Origin: Streptosporangium violaceochromogenes
GTDB lineage: Bacteria > Actinomycetota > Actinomycetes > Streptosporangiales > Streptosporangiaceae
DNA length: 64,000 bases
Assembly: GCF_014654615.1 (NCBI RefSeq)
Contig: NZ_BNBB01000016.1
Span: 83,619-147,618, forward strand
Reading direction: 5' to 3'
The position numbers were made by a program, and so were the translations under genes. Shown piece after piece: positions 17,708 to 26,289 of the stretch. The notes under the pieces are model-generated. The model worked only from the letters and a program-made list of their open reading frames with translations, did no database searches and had not been told where the DNA came from. Position 1 is the stretch's first letter, and each line of letters begins with the position of its first letter.

Positions 17708-18748
17708 GTGCACGTACCCGATGGCTTTTTCAACGTCGCCGTATCGATTTCGGCCGGAGCCGTCGCGGCGGCCGGCGTCGCGGTCTGCCTGCGCGGTGCC
17801 CGCCGGGAGCTCGACGACCGCACCGCGCCGATGGCGGGCCTGGTGGCCGCCTTCGTCTTCGCCGTTCAGATGCTCAACTTCCCGGTGGCGGCGGGCACCA
17901 GCGGGCACCTCCTGGGCGGAACGCTCGCCGCGATCCTCGTCGGCCCCTACACGGCCGTGCTGTGCATGGCCGTGGTCCTCCTCGTGCAGGGCTTCTTCTT
18001 CGCCGACGGCGGCCTGACCGCGCTGGGGGTGAACATCACGCTGATGGGCCTGGTCGCCGTCGCGGTCGGCTGGACGGTCTTCCGCCTGATCGCCCGGAGC
18101 GCGCGCGGCAGGGGAGCCGTCGTGGCGGCCTCGTTCGTCGCGGCCCTGGTCTCGGTGCCCGCCGCGGCCCTGGCGTTCACCCTGCTGTTCTGGATCGGGG
18201 GCACCGCGCCCATCGAGGTCGGCACGGTGGCCGCCGCCATGGGCGGGGTGCACGTGCTGATCGGCGTCGGCGAGGGCCTGATCACCGCCGTCACCGTCAG
18301 CACCGTCCTGGCCGTCCGGCCCGACCTGGTGTACGGCGCGCGCGGCCTGGCCTCCCCGCTGGTCCTGCGCGACGCCGACGGCGACACCGCGGTCCCCCAC
18401 CGGTCCCCGGAGGCTCCGGAGCCCCGGCGCCTGGGGTGGTTCCTGCCGGCCGGCATCGTGGTCGCGTCGCTGCTGGCCGGGGTGGTCAGCTTCTTCGCCT
18501 CCTCCTCCCCCGACGGCCTGGAGCGGGTCGCCGAGGACAAGGGCTTCATCAAGCGGGCCGTCGACCACGCCCTGTCCGGGCAGCCGCTCGCCGACTACGG
18601 CGAGGTGGGCGGCATCCCCGTCGGCCTGGCCGGCCTGATCGGTGTGACGGTGACGCTCGCGGTCGGCGTCACGCTGTTCCTCCTGGTGCGCCGCCGGACG
18701 AGGAGCGGGCACGAGAGCTCGAACAAGGTCGACGGGGTCTCCGCGTAG
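17708..18748 (+). CDS. cbiMN: Cobalt/nickel ECF transporter substrate protein, CbiM-CbiN fusion
   Basis: The N-terminus, MHVPDGFFN, carries the CbiM/NikM hallmark in which the exposed N-terminus and early His bind the metal ion. Several membrane segments fill residues about 10-215. A second part (about 235-335) has two more membrane helices around SSPDGLERVAEDKGF, the PDGLE motif of CbiN. The two are thus fused in 346 residues, as in other actinobacterial NikMN/CbiMN proteins. It binds Co2+ or Ni2+ for uptake, for B12 or nickel enzymes. GTG start with GGAGG 8 bases upstream. The next gene begins immediately after its stop. Confidence 0.92.
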   Translation: MHVPDGFFNVAVSISAGAVAAAGVAVCLRGARRELDDRTAPMAGLVAAFVFAVQMLNFPVAAGTSGHLLGGTLAAILVGPYTAVLCMAVVLLVQGFFFADGGLTALGVNITLMGLVAVAVGWTVFRLIARSARGRGAVVAASFVAALVSVPAAALAFTLLFWIGGTAPIEVGTVAAAMGGVHVLIGVGEGLITAVTVSTVLAVRPDLVYGARGLASPLVLRDADGDTAVPHRSPEAPEPRRLGWFLPAGIVVASLLAGVVSFFASSSPDGLERVAEDKGFIKRAVDHALSGQPLADYGEVGGIPVGLAGLIGVTVTLAVGVTLFLLVRRRTRSGHESSNKVDGVSA

Positions 18749-19516
18749 ATGGGCGCGGGGCACCACCACCGGATCTACCTCGCGGGCGACACGGTCGTCC
18801 ACCGGCTGCCGCCCCAGTGCAAGCTGGTGGCGGTGGCGGCCTTCGCGCTGGTGGTGGTGGCCACCCCCCGCGCGTGGGTGGGGGCCTTCGGCCTGTACGC
18901 GCTGCTGCTGGCCGTCACGGCGCGGGTCGCCCGGGTGCCGTTCGCCTTCGTGCTGCGCCGGATGGTGATCGAGATCCCGTTCGTGGTGTTCGCGGTGGCG
19001 CTGCCGTTCATCGGGTTCGGCGAGAGGGTGTCCTTCCTGGGGACGGCCCTCAGCGTCGAGGGGCTGTGGGCGGCCTGGAACATTCTGGCCAAGGCCTCCC
19101 TCGGCGTGATCGCGAGCGTGCTGCTCGCGGCCACCACCGAGCCCCGCGCCATGCTGCTCGGCGCCCAGCGGCTCCGGCTGCCCTCCCTGCTGGTGCAGAT
19201 CATGATGTTCATGCTCCGCTACATGGACGTGATCGTCGACGAGATGCGCCGGATGCGGGTCGCCAGGGAGTCGCGGGGGTTCGTGGCCAGGGACATACGG
19301 CACGTCCCGGTGATCGCCCGGTCGGCCGGCGCGCTGTTCATCCGCTCCTACGAGCGGGGCGAACGGGTGCACCTGGCGATGCTCAGCCGGGGCTACACGG
19401 GCGTGATGCCGGTCATCGGGGAGCTGACGGCCTCCTTCCGGCAGTGGCTCGTCGCCGGTATGTTGCCCGGTGCGGCGCTGTTGGCGCTGCTCGGCACCTG
19501 GGGGCTGACATCGTGA
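18749..19516 (+). CDS. cbiQ: ECF transporter transmembrane component CbiQ
   Basis: CbiQ is the T-component that couples the ATPase to the metal-binding membrane protein. The 255-residue protein has about five membrane segments. The conserved Ala-Arg-Gly coupling signatures of ECF T-units appear as ARESRGF and AMLSRGYTG. The start ATG directly abuts the cbiMN stop, and its own stop overlaps the cbiO start, so translation is coupled. An early His cluster (GAGHHHR) could add weak metal contact. Confidence 0.92.
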   Translation: MGAGHHHRIYLAGDTVVHRLPPQCKLVAVAAFALVVVATPRAWVGAFGLYALLLAVTARVARVPFAFVLRRMVIEIPFVVFAVALPFIGFGERVSFLGTALSVEGLWAAWNILAKASLGVIASVLLAATTEPRAMLLGAQRLRLPSLLVQIMMFMLRYMDVIVDEMRRMRVARESRGFVARDIRHVPVIARSAGALFIRSYERGERVHLAMLSRGYTGVMPVIGELTASFRQWLVAGMLPGAALLALLGTWGLTS

Positions 19517-20244
19517 CACCTTCGCTTGAGGTGAGCCGCCTGGCGTACGCCTATCCGGACGGCACGCAGGCGCTGTTCGGCGTGAACCTCGTGATCGGGC
19601 GCGGTGAGCGGGTGGCGCTGCTCGGGCCGAACGGCGCGGGCAAGACCACACTGGTGATGCACCTCAACGGCATCCTGACCCCCGGGCACGGCACGGTGAC
19701 CGTGGCCGGTCTGCCGGTGGCGAAGGACTCGCTCAGGGAGATCCGCCGGAGGGTCGGGCTCGTCTTCCAGGACCCCGACGACCAGCTGTTCATGCCCACC
19801 GTCCGGGAGGACGTGGCCTTCGGCCCGGCCAATCTCGGGATCGGCGGTGAGGAGCTGGAGCGCCGGGTGAAGGACGCGCTGGAGCGCGTGGGCATGCTGG
19901 AGGTGATCGACCGGCCGCCGCACCACCTGTCGTTCGGTCAGCGGCGGCGGGTGGCGGTGGCGACCGTGCTGGCCATGAGCCCGGAGATCCTGGTGCTGGA
20001 CGAGCCCTCGTCCAACCTCGACCCGGCCTCGCGCCGGGAGCTGGCCGAGATCCTGCGGAGCCTCGACGTGACCGTGCTGATGGTCACCCACGACCTTCCG
20101 TACGCGATGGAGCTGTGCGACCGCGCGCTCGTCCTCTCCGGCGGGGTGATCGCCGCCGACGGGCCGACCCGCGAGATCCTCTCCGACGCCGCGCTGCTCG
20201 CCGCCCACCGGCTGGAGCTGCCGTACGGCTTCGCGCCCCCCTGA
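19513..20244 (+). CDS. cbiO: ECF transporter ATPase CbiO
   Basis: The 243-residue ABC ATPase powers the cobalt/nickel uptake complex. Walker A is GPNGAGKTT (about residues 38-46), the Q-loop is FQDPDDQLFMPTVREDV (typical of ECF ATPases), the signature is LSFGQRRRVA and Walker B is ILVLDEP. The GTG at 19513 overlaps the cbiQ stop (GTGA). A single ATPase is encoded, so it probably acts as a homodimer. A GC-rich hairpin follows the stop. The operon is complete as M-N, Q and O. Confidence 0.94.
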   Translation: MTPSLEVSRLAYAYPDGTQALFGVNLVIGRGERVALLGPNGAGKTTLVMHLNGILTPGHGTVTVAGLPVAKDSLREIRRRVGLVFQDPDDQLFMPTVREDVAFGPANLGIGGEELERRVKDALERVGMLEVIDRPPHHLSFGQRRRVAVATVLAMSPEILVLDEPSSNLDPASRRELAEILRSLDVTVLMVTHDLPYAMELCDRALVLSGGVIAADGPTREILSDAALLAAHRLELPYGFAPP

Positions 20245-20250
20245 CCCGGG

Positions 20251-20280
20251 CGGGCCGCCCCGGCCCCGGGGCGGGGCCCG
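20251..20280 (+). terminator. GC-rich hairpin after cbiO
   Basis: Bases 20255-20263 pair perfectly with 20266-20274. An alternative outer stem pairs 20251-20256 with 20275-20280. There is no U-tract. It lies 7 bases after the cbiO stop. Confidence 0.5.
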
Positions 20281-20474
20281 AAAGGGGGACGGACACGATG
20301 GGGTGACACTCCGGGGCATGGGTTTATGTCCCCTAATATTCGTGCTATTTATGATTTTTTCGGCACAAACGGATAGCGGGCGGTTGTGACGTGTGAGTGA
20401 TCGGAGAGTCGCATGACCTCGCGTACGGTGATGGCGAAGTAAAGTTGGGTCTGCCTCTTGGGCGAGGAGGACTG

Positions 20475-20813
20475 ATGAAGCTGCGGCTGGCGCGCCGTAC
20501 CGTCGGCGACGCCGTGGTGGTGGCCGTCGAGGGTGAACTCGACCTGTTCACCGCCCCCTTTCTGCGCGACGAGGTCCGCAACGCCATCAAACTCGACGGC
20601 TCCCGGTTGGTCCTGGACCTGACCGCCCTGTCGTTCATGGACTCCAGCGGGCTGTCCGTGCTGATCGAGGCGTGGCGGCTGGCCACCGGAGAGGGCGGTG
20701 GGGTCAGCCTCGCCGCACCCCAGGCTCCGGTGGCCCGCATCCTGCGTACCACCGGGCTCGACCGGCGGATAAAGGTCTATCCGGATGTCCGCAGCGCCGT
20801 CGGCGGGATTTAG
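20475..20813 (+). CDS. STAS-domain anti-sigma factor antagonist
   Basis: This 112-residue protein is a lone STAS domain. The phosphorylatable serine lies in MDSSGL (Ser57/Ser58), within the strand-helix pattern LVLDLTALSFMDSSGLSVL. Such proteins bind anti-sigma kinases when dephosphorylated and so free an alternative sigma factor. The start ATG has GAGGAGG 5 bases upstream; the open frame extends upstream but has no better site. An AT-rich stretch at about 20320-20365 may hold the promoter. No cognate kinase or sigma gene lies adjacent. The phosphatase/HATPase gene at 29233 is the nearest candidate partner in this window. Confidence 0.88.
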   Translation: MKLRLARRTVGDAVVVAVEGELDLFTAPFLRDEVRNAIKLDGSRLVLDLTALSFMDSSGLSVLIEAWRLATGEGGGVSLAAPQAPVARILRTTGLDRRIKVYPDVRSAVGGI

Positions 20814-20860
20814 CCCACCCCTCATAGAACTTCGTTCGGTCCTCGCGTTAAAGTCCGCTC

Positions 20861-21634
20861 ATGGATCTGAACGGAGCAGCAGCAATCATCTCGGGCGGTG
20901 CCAGCGGCCTCGGTGAGGCCACGGCCCGCGACCTCGCCGCCCACGGTGCCACCGTGGTCGTCGCGGACCTCAACGAGGAGCGCGGCAAGTCTCTCGCCGG
21001 CGAGATCGGCGCGATCTTCGTCAAGACCGACGTGACGGACGAGCGGCAGGTGGGGGAGGCGGTGGACGCGGCCGTAGGGACCGGAAGACCGCTGCGCGTC
21101 GTGGTCAGCAGCGCGGGCATCGGCTGGGCCGGCCGTACGGTGAACCGCGACGGATCCCCCCACGACCTGGCGGCCTACCGCAAGGTCATCGAGGTCAACC
21201 TGATCGGCACCTTCAACCTCATGCGGATCGCCGCCGCCGCCGTCGCCGGAACCGAGCCGGTCGACGCCGACGGCCAGCGCGGCGTGATCGTCAACACCGC
21301 CTCCGTGGCGGCGCTTGAGGGGCAGACCGGCCAGGTGGCCTACTCGGCGTCCAAGGGCGGCATCGTCGGCATGACCGTCCCGGCGGCCCGTGACCTGGCC
21401 GCCGTGGGCATCCGCGTCAACACCGTCTGCCCGGGCATCATCGACACCCCGATCTACGGGTTCGCCGCCAACGCCGAGGAGTTCAAGGCCAAGCTGGTGG
21501 CCCCGGTGGTCTTCCCCAAGCGCATGGGACTGCCCGCCGAGTTCGCGCAGTTGGTGCGCGCGCTGATCGAGAACGACTACATGAACGCCGAGACCGTCCG
21601 TATCGACGGAGGCATCCGCTTCCAGCCCAAGTAG
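20861..21634 (+). CDS. Short-chain dehydrogenase, 3-hydroxyacyl-CoA dehydrogenase-like
   Basis: The 257-residue protein has the NAD-binding motif SGGASGLGEA near the N-terminus and the catalytic Ser...Tyr-x-x-x-Lys set (NTASVAALEGQTGQ followed by YSASK). Loop sequences such as NVNLIGTFNLMR and the C-terminal MNAETVRIDGG resemble HSD10-type 3-hydroxyacyl-CoA dehydrogenases of fatty acid and branched-chain amino acid breakdown. An enoyl-CoA hydratase gene follows 47 bases later on the same strand, which supports successive beta-oxidation steps, although SDR substrate calls from sequence are uncertain. Confidence 0.85.
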   Translation: MDLNGAAAIISGGASGLGEATARDLAAHGATVVVADLNEERGKSLAGEIGAIFVKTDVTDERQVGEAVDAAVGTGRPLRVVVSSAGIGWAGRTVNRDGSPHDLAAYRKVIEVNLIGTFNLMRIAAAAVAGTEPVDADGQRGVIVNTASVAALEGQTGQVAYSASKGGIVGMTVPAARDLAAVGIRVNTVCPGIIDTPIYGFAANAEEFKAKLVAPVVFPKRMGLPAEFAQLVRALIENDYMNAETVRIDGGIRFQPK

Positions 21635-21681
21635 AGGTTTTCCGGCCCAAGCGGGACCAGCCCAAGCAGGAGGAGTCACCG

Positions 21682-22446
21682 GTGTCCGACGAGGTCCTGG
21701 TTCAGGTCGACGGCGGTGTGGCCGTCATCACGATCAATCGCCCCCGGGTGAGGAACGCCGTCAACGGCGCGGTGGCCCGGGGCATCGCCGCGGCGCTCGC
21801 GGAGCTGGAGGCGCGTAAGGACGTCCGCGTCCACATCCTCACCGGAGCCGGGGGCACATTCTGCGCGGGCATGGACCTGAAGGGTTTTCTGAGCGGCGAC
21901 CACCCGTCCGTCGAGGGCGGGGGGTTCGCCGGCATCGTCGAGGCCCCGCCGAGCAAGCCGATCATCGCGGCGGTCGAGGGCTACGCCCTGGCCGGAGGGT
22001 TCGAGCTGGTGATGGCCTGCGACCTCGTCGTGGCCTCCGAGGAGGCGGAGTTCGGGCTGCCCGAGCCCAAACGCGGCCTGGTCGCCGCCGCCGGGGGTGC
22101 GATGTGGCTGCCCCGGCGCGTCCCCTACCACGTCGCCATGGAGATCGCCCTGACCGGAGACCGCTTCCCTGCCTCCCGGCTGTGTGAGCTCGGGCTGGTC
22201 AACCACGTCACGCCCGCGGGCGGGGCGCTGGAGCGGGCCCGGGAGCTGGCCGGACGGATCGCGGAGAACGCCCCGCTTTCGCTCGCGGCGACCAAGCGCG
22301 TGGTCGTCGAGTCCGCCGACTGGGGACGGAAGGAGATGTTCGCCAGGCAGCAGGAGATCGTCGGACCCGTGTTCGCCTCCAAGGACGCGAAGGAGGGCGC
22401 GCTGGCCTTCGCCGAGAAGCGCGCCCCCCGCTGGACGGGCGAGTGA
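21682..22446 (+). CDS. Enoyl-CoA hydratase/isomerase (crotonase family)
   Basis: The 254-residue protein carries the crotonase oxyanion-hole segments GTFCAGMDLKGF and VEGYALAGGFELVMACDLVVA, followed by EFGLPEPKRGL. The second catalytic Glu position is part of the latter stretch. It would hydrate trans-2-enoyl-CoA in beta-oxidation or a related pathway. The GTG start follows GGAGGAG. It is probably cotranscribed with the upstream dehydrogenase; the two steps are consecutive in beta-oxidation. Confidence 0.88.
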   Translation: MSDEVLVQVDGGVAVITINRPRVRNAVNGAVARGIAAALAELEARKDVRVHILTGAGGTFCAGMDLKGFLSGDHPSVEGGGFAGIVEAPPSKPIIAAVEGYALAGGFELVMACDLVVASEEAEFGLPEPKRGLVAAAGGAMWLPRRVPYHVAMEIALTGDRFPASRLCELGLVNHVTPAGGALERARELAGRIAENAPLSLAATKRVVVESADWGRKEMFARQQEIVGPVFASKDAKEGALAFAEKRAPRWTGE

Positions 22447-22624
22447 CCCTTCCGGGCGGGGTCCCGCCGGGCCGGGGTGGTCGGCGGTCCGGGGCGGGCC
22501 GCGCCCGGTGCGTCCGGACTCTGAGATCGGGGCGTACCCGGCGCGTCCGGATCCGGAAACACCCGTACCGTGAAGGGGGGAGCGGGCATGGCGAGGCCCT
22601 GTGAGGGCAGGGTGAGGGCGGTGT

Positions 22625-22692
22625 GAGAGCACTCATGAACACCATGAGGACACAGTGAGCGCTCAGCGAGAGCACTCATGAACACCATGAGG
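22625..22692. repeat. Duplicated 25-bp dyad element upstream of the rhomboid gene
   Basis: An identical 25-mer occurs at 22625-22649 and 22668-22692, 43 bases apart. Each copy contains CTCATG-aacac-CATGAG, a perfect 6-bp inverted repeat, plus a TGAG...CTCA dyad overlapping it in the first copy. This looks like a doubled operator. The second copy contains an ATG (22678) in frame with the rhomboid gene. Confidence 0.65.
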
Positions 22693-22737
22693 GCGCATGA
22701 CGTCCCCCGGAGACCGTTCCGAAGCCAGGAGAGTGCA

Positions 22738-23379
22738 TTGAACGACTACGGCACCCACTTCACCCCCATGGACCGGTCTTCTGGTGAGCGGCTCAAGCGC
22801 AGGGCGGGCGACCTGCTCGCGGGTGCGGCGGGCGCCATGATGATCATCATCGTCCTGGTGGGCGCCATGTGGGCGATCGAGATCGCCGACTACGTCCTGC
22901 CCGCCGAATTCGACCTCTACGGCATCAGGGCCTGGGACGCCGACGGCCTGGGCGGCATCCTGCTGGCCCCGTTCCTTCACGCGGGCTTCGGGCACCTCAT
23001 GGCCAACTCGCTCCCGCTGCTGGTCCTCGGCTTCCTGGCCGCGCTGCGCGGGATCGGCCGCTTCCTGCTCGCCAGCCTCATCATCATCGTCGTCAGCGGC
23101 CTGGGCGTCTGGCTGACCAGCTCGCCGCTGGTGATCACGGTCGGCGCGAGCGGACTGGTCTTCGGCTACTTCGGCCTCGTGGTCGCCCGGGGCCTGTTCG
23201 ACCGCCGCGCGCTCGACATCGTCATCGGCCTGGGTGTCGTGGTGGCCTACTACTCGATCATCTGGGGGGTGCTGCCCGGCGAGGACGGCATCTCCTGGCA
23301 GGGACACCTGTTCGGGCTGGTCGGCGGGGTCGTCGCGGCCTGGGCGGTACGCCGCAGGCGCCCTGAGGCCCTCGTCTGA
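22738..23379 (+). CDS. Rhomboid-family intramembrane serine protease
   Basis: The 213-residue protein (from TTG 22738) has six membrane segments. The catalytic Ser is in GASG (Ser138) and the catalytic His in WQGHLFGL (His190); the HLMAN motif (His86, Asn90) supplies the usual oxyanion residues. Rhomboids cut substrate helices within the membrane. The TTG has AGGAG about 7 bases upstream. ATG 22678 would add 20 residues but lies inside the repeated dyad element. Substrates are unknown. Confidence 0.85.
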   Translation: MNDYGTHFTPMDRSSGERLKRRAGDLLAGAAGAMMIIIVLVGAMWAIEIADYVLPAEFDLYGIRAWDADGLGGILLAPFLHAGFGHLMANSLPLLVLGFLAALRGIGRFLLASLIIIVVSGLGVWLTSSPLVITVGASGLVFGYFGLVVARGLFDRRALDIVIGLGVVVAYYSIIWGVLPGEDGISWQGHLFGLVGGVVAAWAVRRRRPEALV

Positions 23380-23537
23380 GAACCCGAGGTCCCCGTCCGG
23401 CGGGACCCTTCGCCCGAAAGGGGGCCGGCGGGGGGCCTTCGCCCGGAAGGGGCCTTCGCACGCCGGCCGGGAGCCCCCTGCCCCGGGCCGGCGCGCGTCG
23501 GCGGGCCCTTGAACCGGCGGGCCTTGAACCAGTGCGC

Positions 23538-24647
23538 TTAGAGCCGCTCGACCACGTGGTCGATGCACGTGGTGAGGGCCTCGACGTCGTCGGGGTCGAT
23601 GGCCGGGAACATCGCGATGCGCAGCTGGTTGCGGCCGAGCTTGCGGTACGGCTCGGTGTCCACGATGCCGTTGGCGCGCAGGACCGCGGCGACGCGGGCG
23701 GCGTCCACCTCGTCGGAGAAGTCGATGGTGCCGACCACGTTGGAACGGAACTCCGGGGCGGCGAACGGCGTGGTGTAGGAGGTCTTCTCCGCCCAGGTGT
23801 AGAGGCGCCGGGCCGAGTCGGCGGTGCGGGAGGTGGTCCAGGCCAGGCCGCCGTTGCCGTTCATCCACGCGATCTGCTCGGCGAGCAGGAACAGCGTGGA
23901 GATCGACGGGGTGTTGTAGGTCTGGTCCTTGGCGGAGTTGTCGATCGCCACCGGCAGGCTGAAGAACTCCGGGACGTACCGTCCGCTGCCGGCGATCTCC
24001 TCCACCCTGGCCAGCGCGGCCGGGGACATCAGAGCGATCCACAGACCGCCCTCGGAGGCGAAGCTCTTCTGGGGCGCGAAGTAGTAGACGTCGAACTCGC
24101 CCGCCTCGACGGGCAGGCCGCCGGCGCCGGAGGTGGCGTCCACCAGGACGAGCGACCCCTCCCCGCCCACACGCCTGATCGGCATCGCGACACCGGTCGA
24201 GGTCTCGTTGTGGGTGAGGGCGTAGACGTCGACGCCCTCCTCCGGCCGGGCCTCGGGGTGGGCGCCGACCTCGGACTTGATCACGGTCGGGTCGCCCAGC
24301 CACGGGGCCTTCGCCGCCACGGAGGCGAACTTGGAGGAGAACTCGCCGAAGTGCAGGTGCTGCGACCGCTCACGGATGAGCCCGAAGGCGGCGATGTCCC
24401 AGAAGGCGGTGGTGCCGCCGTTGCCGAGGACGACCTCGTATCCCTCGGGAAGCGAGAACAGCTCCGACAGGCCCGCGCGGACGCGCCCCACGAGCGACTT
24501 GACCGGCTTCTGGCGGTGGGAGGTGCCCAGCAGGGCGGCCCCCGAGGCGGCCAGGGCCGCGAGCTGCTCCGGGCGCACCTTCGATGGCCCGCAGCCGAAG
24601 CGGCCGTCGGCGGGCTTGATGTCTGAGGGAATCACGATGTCAGCCAC
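23538..24647 (-). CDS. serC: Phosphoserine aminotransferase
   Basis: SerC is a PLP enzyme that converts 3-phosphohydroxypyruvate and glutamate to phosphoserine; in many bacteria it also serves pyridoxal synthesis. The 369-residue protein is of the actinobacterial type. Visible motifs are RFGCGPSKVRPEQLAAL at the N-terminus, GTSHRQKPVK, the GNGGTTAFWD phosphate-binding region and the Schiff-base Lys in FAPQKSFASEG. It is read leftward. Citrate synthase and pdxH follow to the right, an association also found in other actinobacteria. Confidence 0.95.
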   Translation of the reverse strand: MADIVIPSDIKPADGRFGCGPSKVRPEQLAALAASGAALLGTSHRQKPVKSLVGRVRAGLSELFSLPEGYEVVLGNGGTTAFWDIAAFGLIRERSQHLHFGEFSSKFASVAAKAPWLGDPTVIKSEVGAHPEARPEEGVDVYALTHNETSTGVAMPIRRVGGEGSLVLVDATSGAGGLPVEAGEFDVYYFAPQKSFASEGGLWIALMSPAALARVEEIAGSGRYVPEFFSLPVAIDNSAKDQTYNTPSISTLFLLAEQIAWMNGNGGLAWTTSRTADSARRLYTWAEKTSYTTPFAAPEFRSNVVGTIDFSDEVDAARVAAVLRANGIVDTEPYRKLGRNQLRIAMFPAIDPDDVEALTTCIDHVVERL

Positions 24648-25013
24648 CCGACCAGCCTACTGAGCCCTCCGGGGACGCCAGGTCGGGGTCCGGACTTTGA
24701 GACGGATTTTTGAGACGAGGTCTTTGAGGCAGAACTTCCGGAACGGGGCCTTCGAGACAGATCTTCCGAGGCGCGGCCTCCGGAACGGGGCCTTCGAGAC
24801 GGGCGACCTCCGGTCCGGGTGACCGAAGGGACGTGGCCGACGCGACGGCGGGGCGGCTGCCGCGCGAAAGGCGCACGACAGCCGCGGGAGGAACGAGGAC
24901 GGTCCGGACGCCGGCCGGCCCGCTCGGGTTCGCCCGGACCCGCCTGGAGATCAGGGCGGGCCGGGCGAAGCGGGGTCGAGGCCGGATCGGGCCGTTCAGG
25001 CCGGTGGGGCCGG
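24648..25013. repeat. serC-citA intergenic region with 42-bp-spaced direct repeat
   Basis: A 22-mer occurs identically at 24737-24758 and 24779-24800, a period of 42 bases. Degenerate TTTGAGAC-like relatives extend left to about 24693. On the minus strand the period of 14 codons would give a repeated LEGPVPE peptide in a short frame (24640-24876), but that frame overlaps the serC start and has no good start signal. I treat the area as non-coding repeat. Nothing else was identified. Confidence 0.5.
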
Positions 25014-26120
25014 TCAGAAGGACTCGACGACCTCGGCGGCACCGGGAACGTCGCGGACCGAGCGCTGGGACGGCCCCACGTACCGGGCGCTGGGGCGGAT
25101 GAGCCTGCCCGTGCGCTTCTGCTCAAGGATGTGGGCGGCCCAGCCCGCGGTGCGGGCGCAGGTGAACATGGAGGTGAACATGTGCGAGGGCACTTCGGCG
25201 AAGTCCAGGATGACCGCGGCCCAGTACTCGACGTTGGTGGCCAGCACCCGGTCGGGCTTGCGCTCGTGCAGCTCCTCCAGGGCGGCCTGTTCGAGCGCCA
25301 TGGCGACCTCGTAGCGCGGCGTGCCGAGCTCCTTGGCCGTACGGCGGAGCACGCGGGCCCGGGGGTCCTCGGCTCGGTAGACGCGGTGCCCGAAGCCCAT
25401 CAGGCGCCGGCCCTGGTCCAGCTCCTGCTTGACGTACTTGCGGGCGTCGCCCAGCTTCTCGACGCCCTCGATCATGTGCAGCACCCGCGCGGGGGCGCCG
25501 CCGTGCAGCGGCCCCGACATGGCGCCGATCGCCCCGCTCAGCGCCGCGGCCACGTCGGCGCCGGTGGAGGCGATGACGCGGGCGGTGAAGGTGGAGGCGT
25601 TCATGCCGTGCTCGGCCGCCGACGTCCAGTAGGCGTCGATGGCCTTGACGTGCCGGGGGTCGGGCTCGCCCCGCCAGCGGATCATGAACCGCTCGACGAT
25701 GCTTTCGGCCTTGTCGACCTGACTCTGCGGGACCATCGGCAGGCCGAGGCCACGCGCGGACTGGGCGACGAAGCTGAGGGCGGTGACACTGGCGCGCGCG
25801 AGGTCTTCGCGTGCCTGCGCCTCGTCGATGTCGAGCAGCTGGTGGAAGCCGTACGCGGGGGCCAGCATGGCCAGCGCGCTCTGCACGTCGACACGGATGT
25901 CACCGGAATGGACGGGGATGGGGTAGGGCTCCGCCGGGGGGAGGCCCGGCTGGAACTTGTTATCGACGAGCAGACCCCAGACGTGCCCGAAGCTGACACG
26001 TCCGACCAGCTCTTCGATGTCGACGCCCCGGTAGCGGAGGGCGCCCCCCTCTTTGTCCGGTTCCGCGATCTCAGTCTCGAAAGCGATCACGCCTTCGAGT
26101 CCGGGTTTGAAGTCGGACAT
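25014..26120 (-). CDS. citA: Citrate synthase 2 (CitA type)
   Basis: This 368-residue enzyme condenses acetyl-CoA and oxaloacetate. Active-site stretches are AEHGMNASTFTARV, SGPLHGGAPARV (catalytic His) and MGFGHRVYRAEDPRA. The length and the N-terminus (LRYRGVDIEELVG) match the second actinobacterial citrate synthase rather than the longer type II GltA. A methylcitrate synthase role cannot be excluded. It diverges from pdxH across about 170 bases. Confidence 0.9.
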   Translation of the reverse strand: MSDFKPGLEGVIAFETEIAEPDKEGGALRYRGVDIEELVGRVSFGHVWGLLVDNKFQPGLPPAEPYPIPVHSGDIRVDVQSALAMLAPAYGFHQLLDIDEAQAREDLARASVTALSFVAQSARGLGLPMVPQSQVDKAESIVERFMIRWRGEPDPRHVKAIDAYWTSAAEHGMNASTFTARVIASTGADVAAALSGAIGAMSGPLHGGAPARVLHMIEGVEKLGDARKYVKQELDQGRRLMGFGHRVYRAEDPRARVLRRTAKELGTPRYEVAMALEQAALEELHERKPDRVLATNVEYWAAVILDFAEVPSHMFTSMFTCARTAGWAAHILEQKRTGRLIRPSARYVGPSQRSVRDVPGAAEVVESF

Positions 26121-26289
26121 TCTCGGCCGCCTCCCTTTCTTGAAGTCGAAGCCTTGATGTCGAGATACCGGCGCGTCATATTCAACCCTGAGGGGGTCGA
26201 CGGTGCGTCGCCGGACCCGTCACAACGAAATCGCCGCAGGTGGGGGGCGGTGTGTCGGTTCTTGGGCGGGCACGGGAGAATACCTCCCT

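Noticed and set aside
17645..19651. Long minus-strand frame over cbiMN and cbiQ
   Set aside because: It is a His/Gln/Gly-rich shadow with no family features; the plus-strand genes are certain.
17962..20244. Apparent 760-residue fusion ending in an ABC ATPase
   Set aside because: Only the last 243 residues are protein-like. The rest is cbiMN and cbiQ read out of frame, and cbiO has its own GTG overlapping the cbiQ stop.
24640..24876. 78-residue minus frame with LEGPVPE repeats as a gene
   Set aside because: It overlaps the serC start, has no convincing ribosome site and is explained by the DNA repeat.
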